Below, piece by piece: positions 7,236 through 7,574 of a stretch of 7,574 nt of DNA (the first letter of the stretch is position 1; the number at the start of each line of letters is the position of its first letter). The notes under the pieces were generated by a model, which did not search any database, was not told where the DNA came from, and saw only the letters and a list, made by a program, of their open reading frames with translations. The translations under genes were made by a program, and so were the position numbers. Where the stretch lies: contig JAUVON010000122.1 of the NCBI GenBank assembly GCA_030599175.1, positions 1 to 7,574 on the forward strand, in the 5' to 3' direction. Origin of the DNA: Desulfobulbaceae bacterium (GTDB lineage: Bacteria > Desulfobacterota > Desulfobulbia > Desulfobulbales > Desulfocapsaceae).

Positions 7236-7252
7236 GTTGCAAATATTGCAAC
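7236..7252. repeat. Perfect 7-bp dyad in the convergent gap
   Basis: GTTGCAA and TTGCAAC flank a 3-base ATA loop. The dyad lies 13 bases beyond the stop of the small minus-strand ORF and about 140 bases after the regulator stop. There is no T-tract on either strand, so it is not a normal rho-independent terminator. It could be an RNA hairpin protecting a transcript end or a protein binding site. The rest of 7098-7264 shows no gene or signal that I can support. Confidence 0.4.
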
Positions 7253-7264
7253 TTCTACGGTTGC

Positions 7265-7456
7265 CTAAAATCCTCCTTCGAGGTTCGTGATTGGATCCTG
7301 CAATGCATCCTGCAGTGCCATGAGCTTGCTACAATCGCCTTTGGATCCAACCTGGCCGTCGCTCTTGCTCCTGGAATCATAGTTTTTTTTCGGTGAGGCT
7401 TTGGATTTTCGAGAAATTATCTCGTGATCTGTTTTAACATTTGTGTTTTTTTGCAT
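7265..7456 (-). CDS. Small hydrophilic protein of unknown function
   Basis: A 63 aa open reading frame with a strong AAAGGAG ribosome binding site 4 bases before the ATG, which is the main argument that it is real. The protein is very polar and rich in Lys, Ser, Asp and Asn in residues 1-45, with one Cys (in GDCSK). It has no signal peptide or membrane helix. It ends in a less basic segment with the tandem ALQDALQD and the terminus NLEGGF. The 12-bp tandem repeat at 7295-7318 encodes that segment. The charged N-terminus looks disordered. It is not similar to anything I recognise. It is convergent with the regulator and sits next to a MITE-like element. A disordered small protein, a peptide precursor or a chance ORF all remain possible. 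Confidence 0.5.
   Translation of the reverse strand: MQKNTNVKTDHEIISRKSKASPKKNYDSRSKSDGQVGSKGDCSKLMALQDALQDPITNLEGGF
7295..7318. repeat. 12-bp tandem duplication inside the small ORF
   Basis: ATCCTGCAATGC is followed directly by ATCCTGCAGTGC, matching at 11 of 12 bases. In the minus-strand frame it encodes ALQD twice. The duplication keeps the frame, as expected if the ORF is translated, but the unit length of 12 would do so by chance one time in three. Confidence 0.6.
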
Positions 7457-7488
7457 TTTTCTCCTTTCAATTTTTTGTGTAGAATTGC

Positions 7489-7569
7489 CTAGGAGCCTGT
7501 CCGAGAATAAGCATTTTTTTGAAAATAACGAAGAGTTTGGGCAAAATGCATTCTCGGACAGGCTCCTAG
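7489..7569. mobile_element. MITE-like element or fused insertion-sequence ends
   Basis: CTAGGAGCCTGTCCGAGAAT (7489-7508) is repeated as a perfect 20-bp inverted copy at 7550-7569. After a 2-base AA bulge the pairing continues for 7 bp (GCATTTT 7511-7517 with AAAATGC 7543-7549), leaving a 25-base loop. If CTAG at each end is a target duplication, the inverted ends begin GAGCCTGTCCGAGAAT, which resembles terminal repeats of DDE-type insertion sequences. There is no room for a transposase. No T-tract follows on either strand, so it is not an ordinary terminator, although such a long stem could still stop or stabilise transcripts. It lies 33 bases upstream of the small minus-strand ORF start, so it could influence that gene's promoter. 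Confidence 0.65.
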
Positions 7570-7574
7570 TGTGC

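Noticed and set aside
7489..7569. Reading the long inverted repeat as a rho-independent terminator
   Set aside because: There is no T-tract after the stem on either strand, and the perfect 20-bp ends with CTAG borders fit a mobile element better.

Overview
The window reads as a chromosomal piece of an anaerobic, sulfur-metabolising Gram-negative bacterium. A Desulfobacterota relative (Desulfobulbaceae/Desulfocapsaceae type) is my best guess. The guess rests on three things: a c-type-haem periplasmic sensor on a histidine kinase, a sigma-54 response regulator, and a long YeiH-type putative sulfate exporter. This is inference; there is no rRNA or other taxonomic marker. Base composition is moderate and fairly even across the main genes.

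Layout. Positions 41-83 hold a rho-independent terminator read on the minus strand. Upstream of it lies a minus-strand operon of three genes, in transcription order: a 91-92 aa two-helix membrane protein (2036-2311/2314), a 542 aa YeiH/UPF0324-family transporter (358-1986) and a 68 aa single-helix membrane protein (130-336). The divergent intergenic region (2315-2559) contains a good -24/-12 (sigma-54) promoter candidate facing the transporter operon, an inverted repeat just upstream of it, and a good -35/-10 promoter facing the other way. From that second promoter a plus-strand cluster runs: an 830 aa haem-c sensor histidine kinase (2560-5052), a 175 aa four-helix membrane protein of unknown function (5109-5636) and a 474 aa NtrC-type response regulator (5673-7097). 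The right end (7098-7574) holds a short dyad, a small minus-strand ORF of 63 codons with a strong ribosome binding site, and an 81-bp element with perfect 20-bp inverted ends. That element resembles a MITE or the fused ends of an insertion sequence.

How the genes may work together. The kinase has a periplasmic Tll0287-like (DUF3365) domain with a CMHCH haem motif, so it probably senses redox state or a small haem ligand outside the cytoplasm. It would phosphorylate the regulator on D61. The regulator carries GAFTGA and therefore should activate a sigma-54 promoter, and the only convincing one I found drives the divergent transporter operon. The simplest model is a redox- or sulfur-oxyanion-responsive circuit controlling export of a sulfur anion, with three small membrane proteins of unknown role as accessory parts. 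Domains and promoter matches are read from sequence; the circuit itself is inference.
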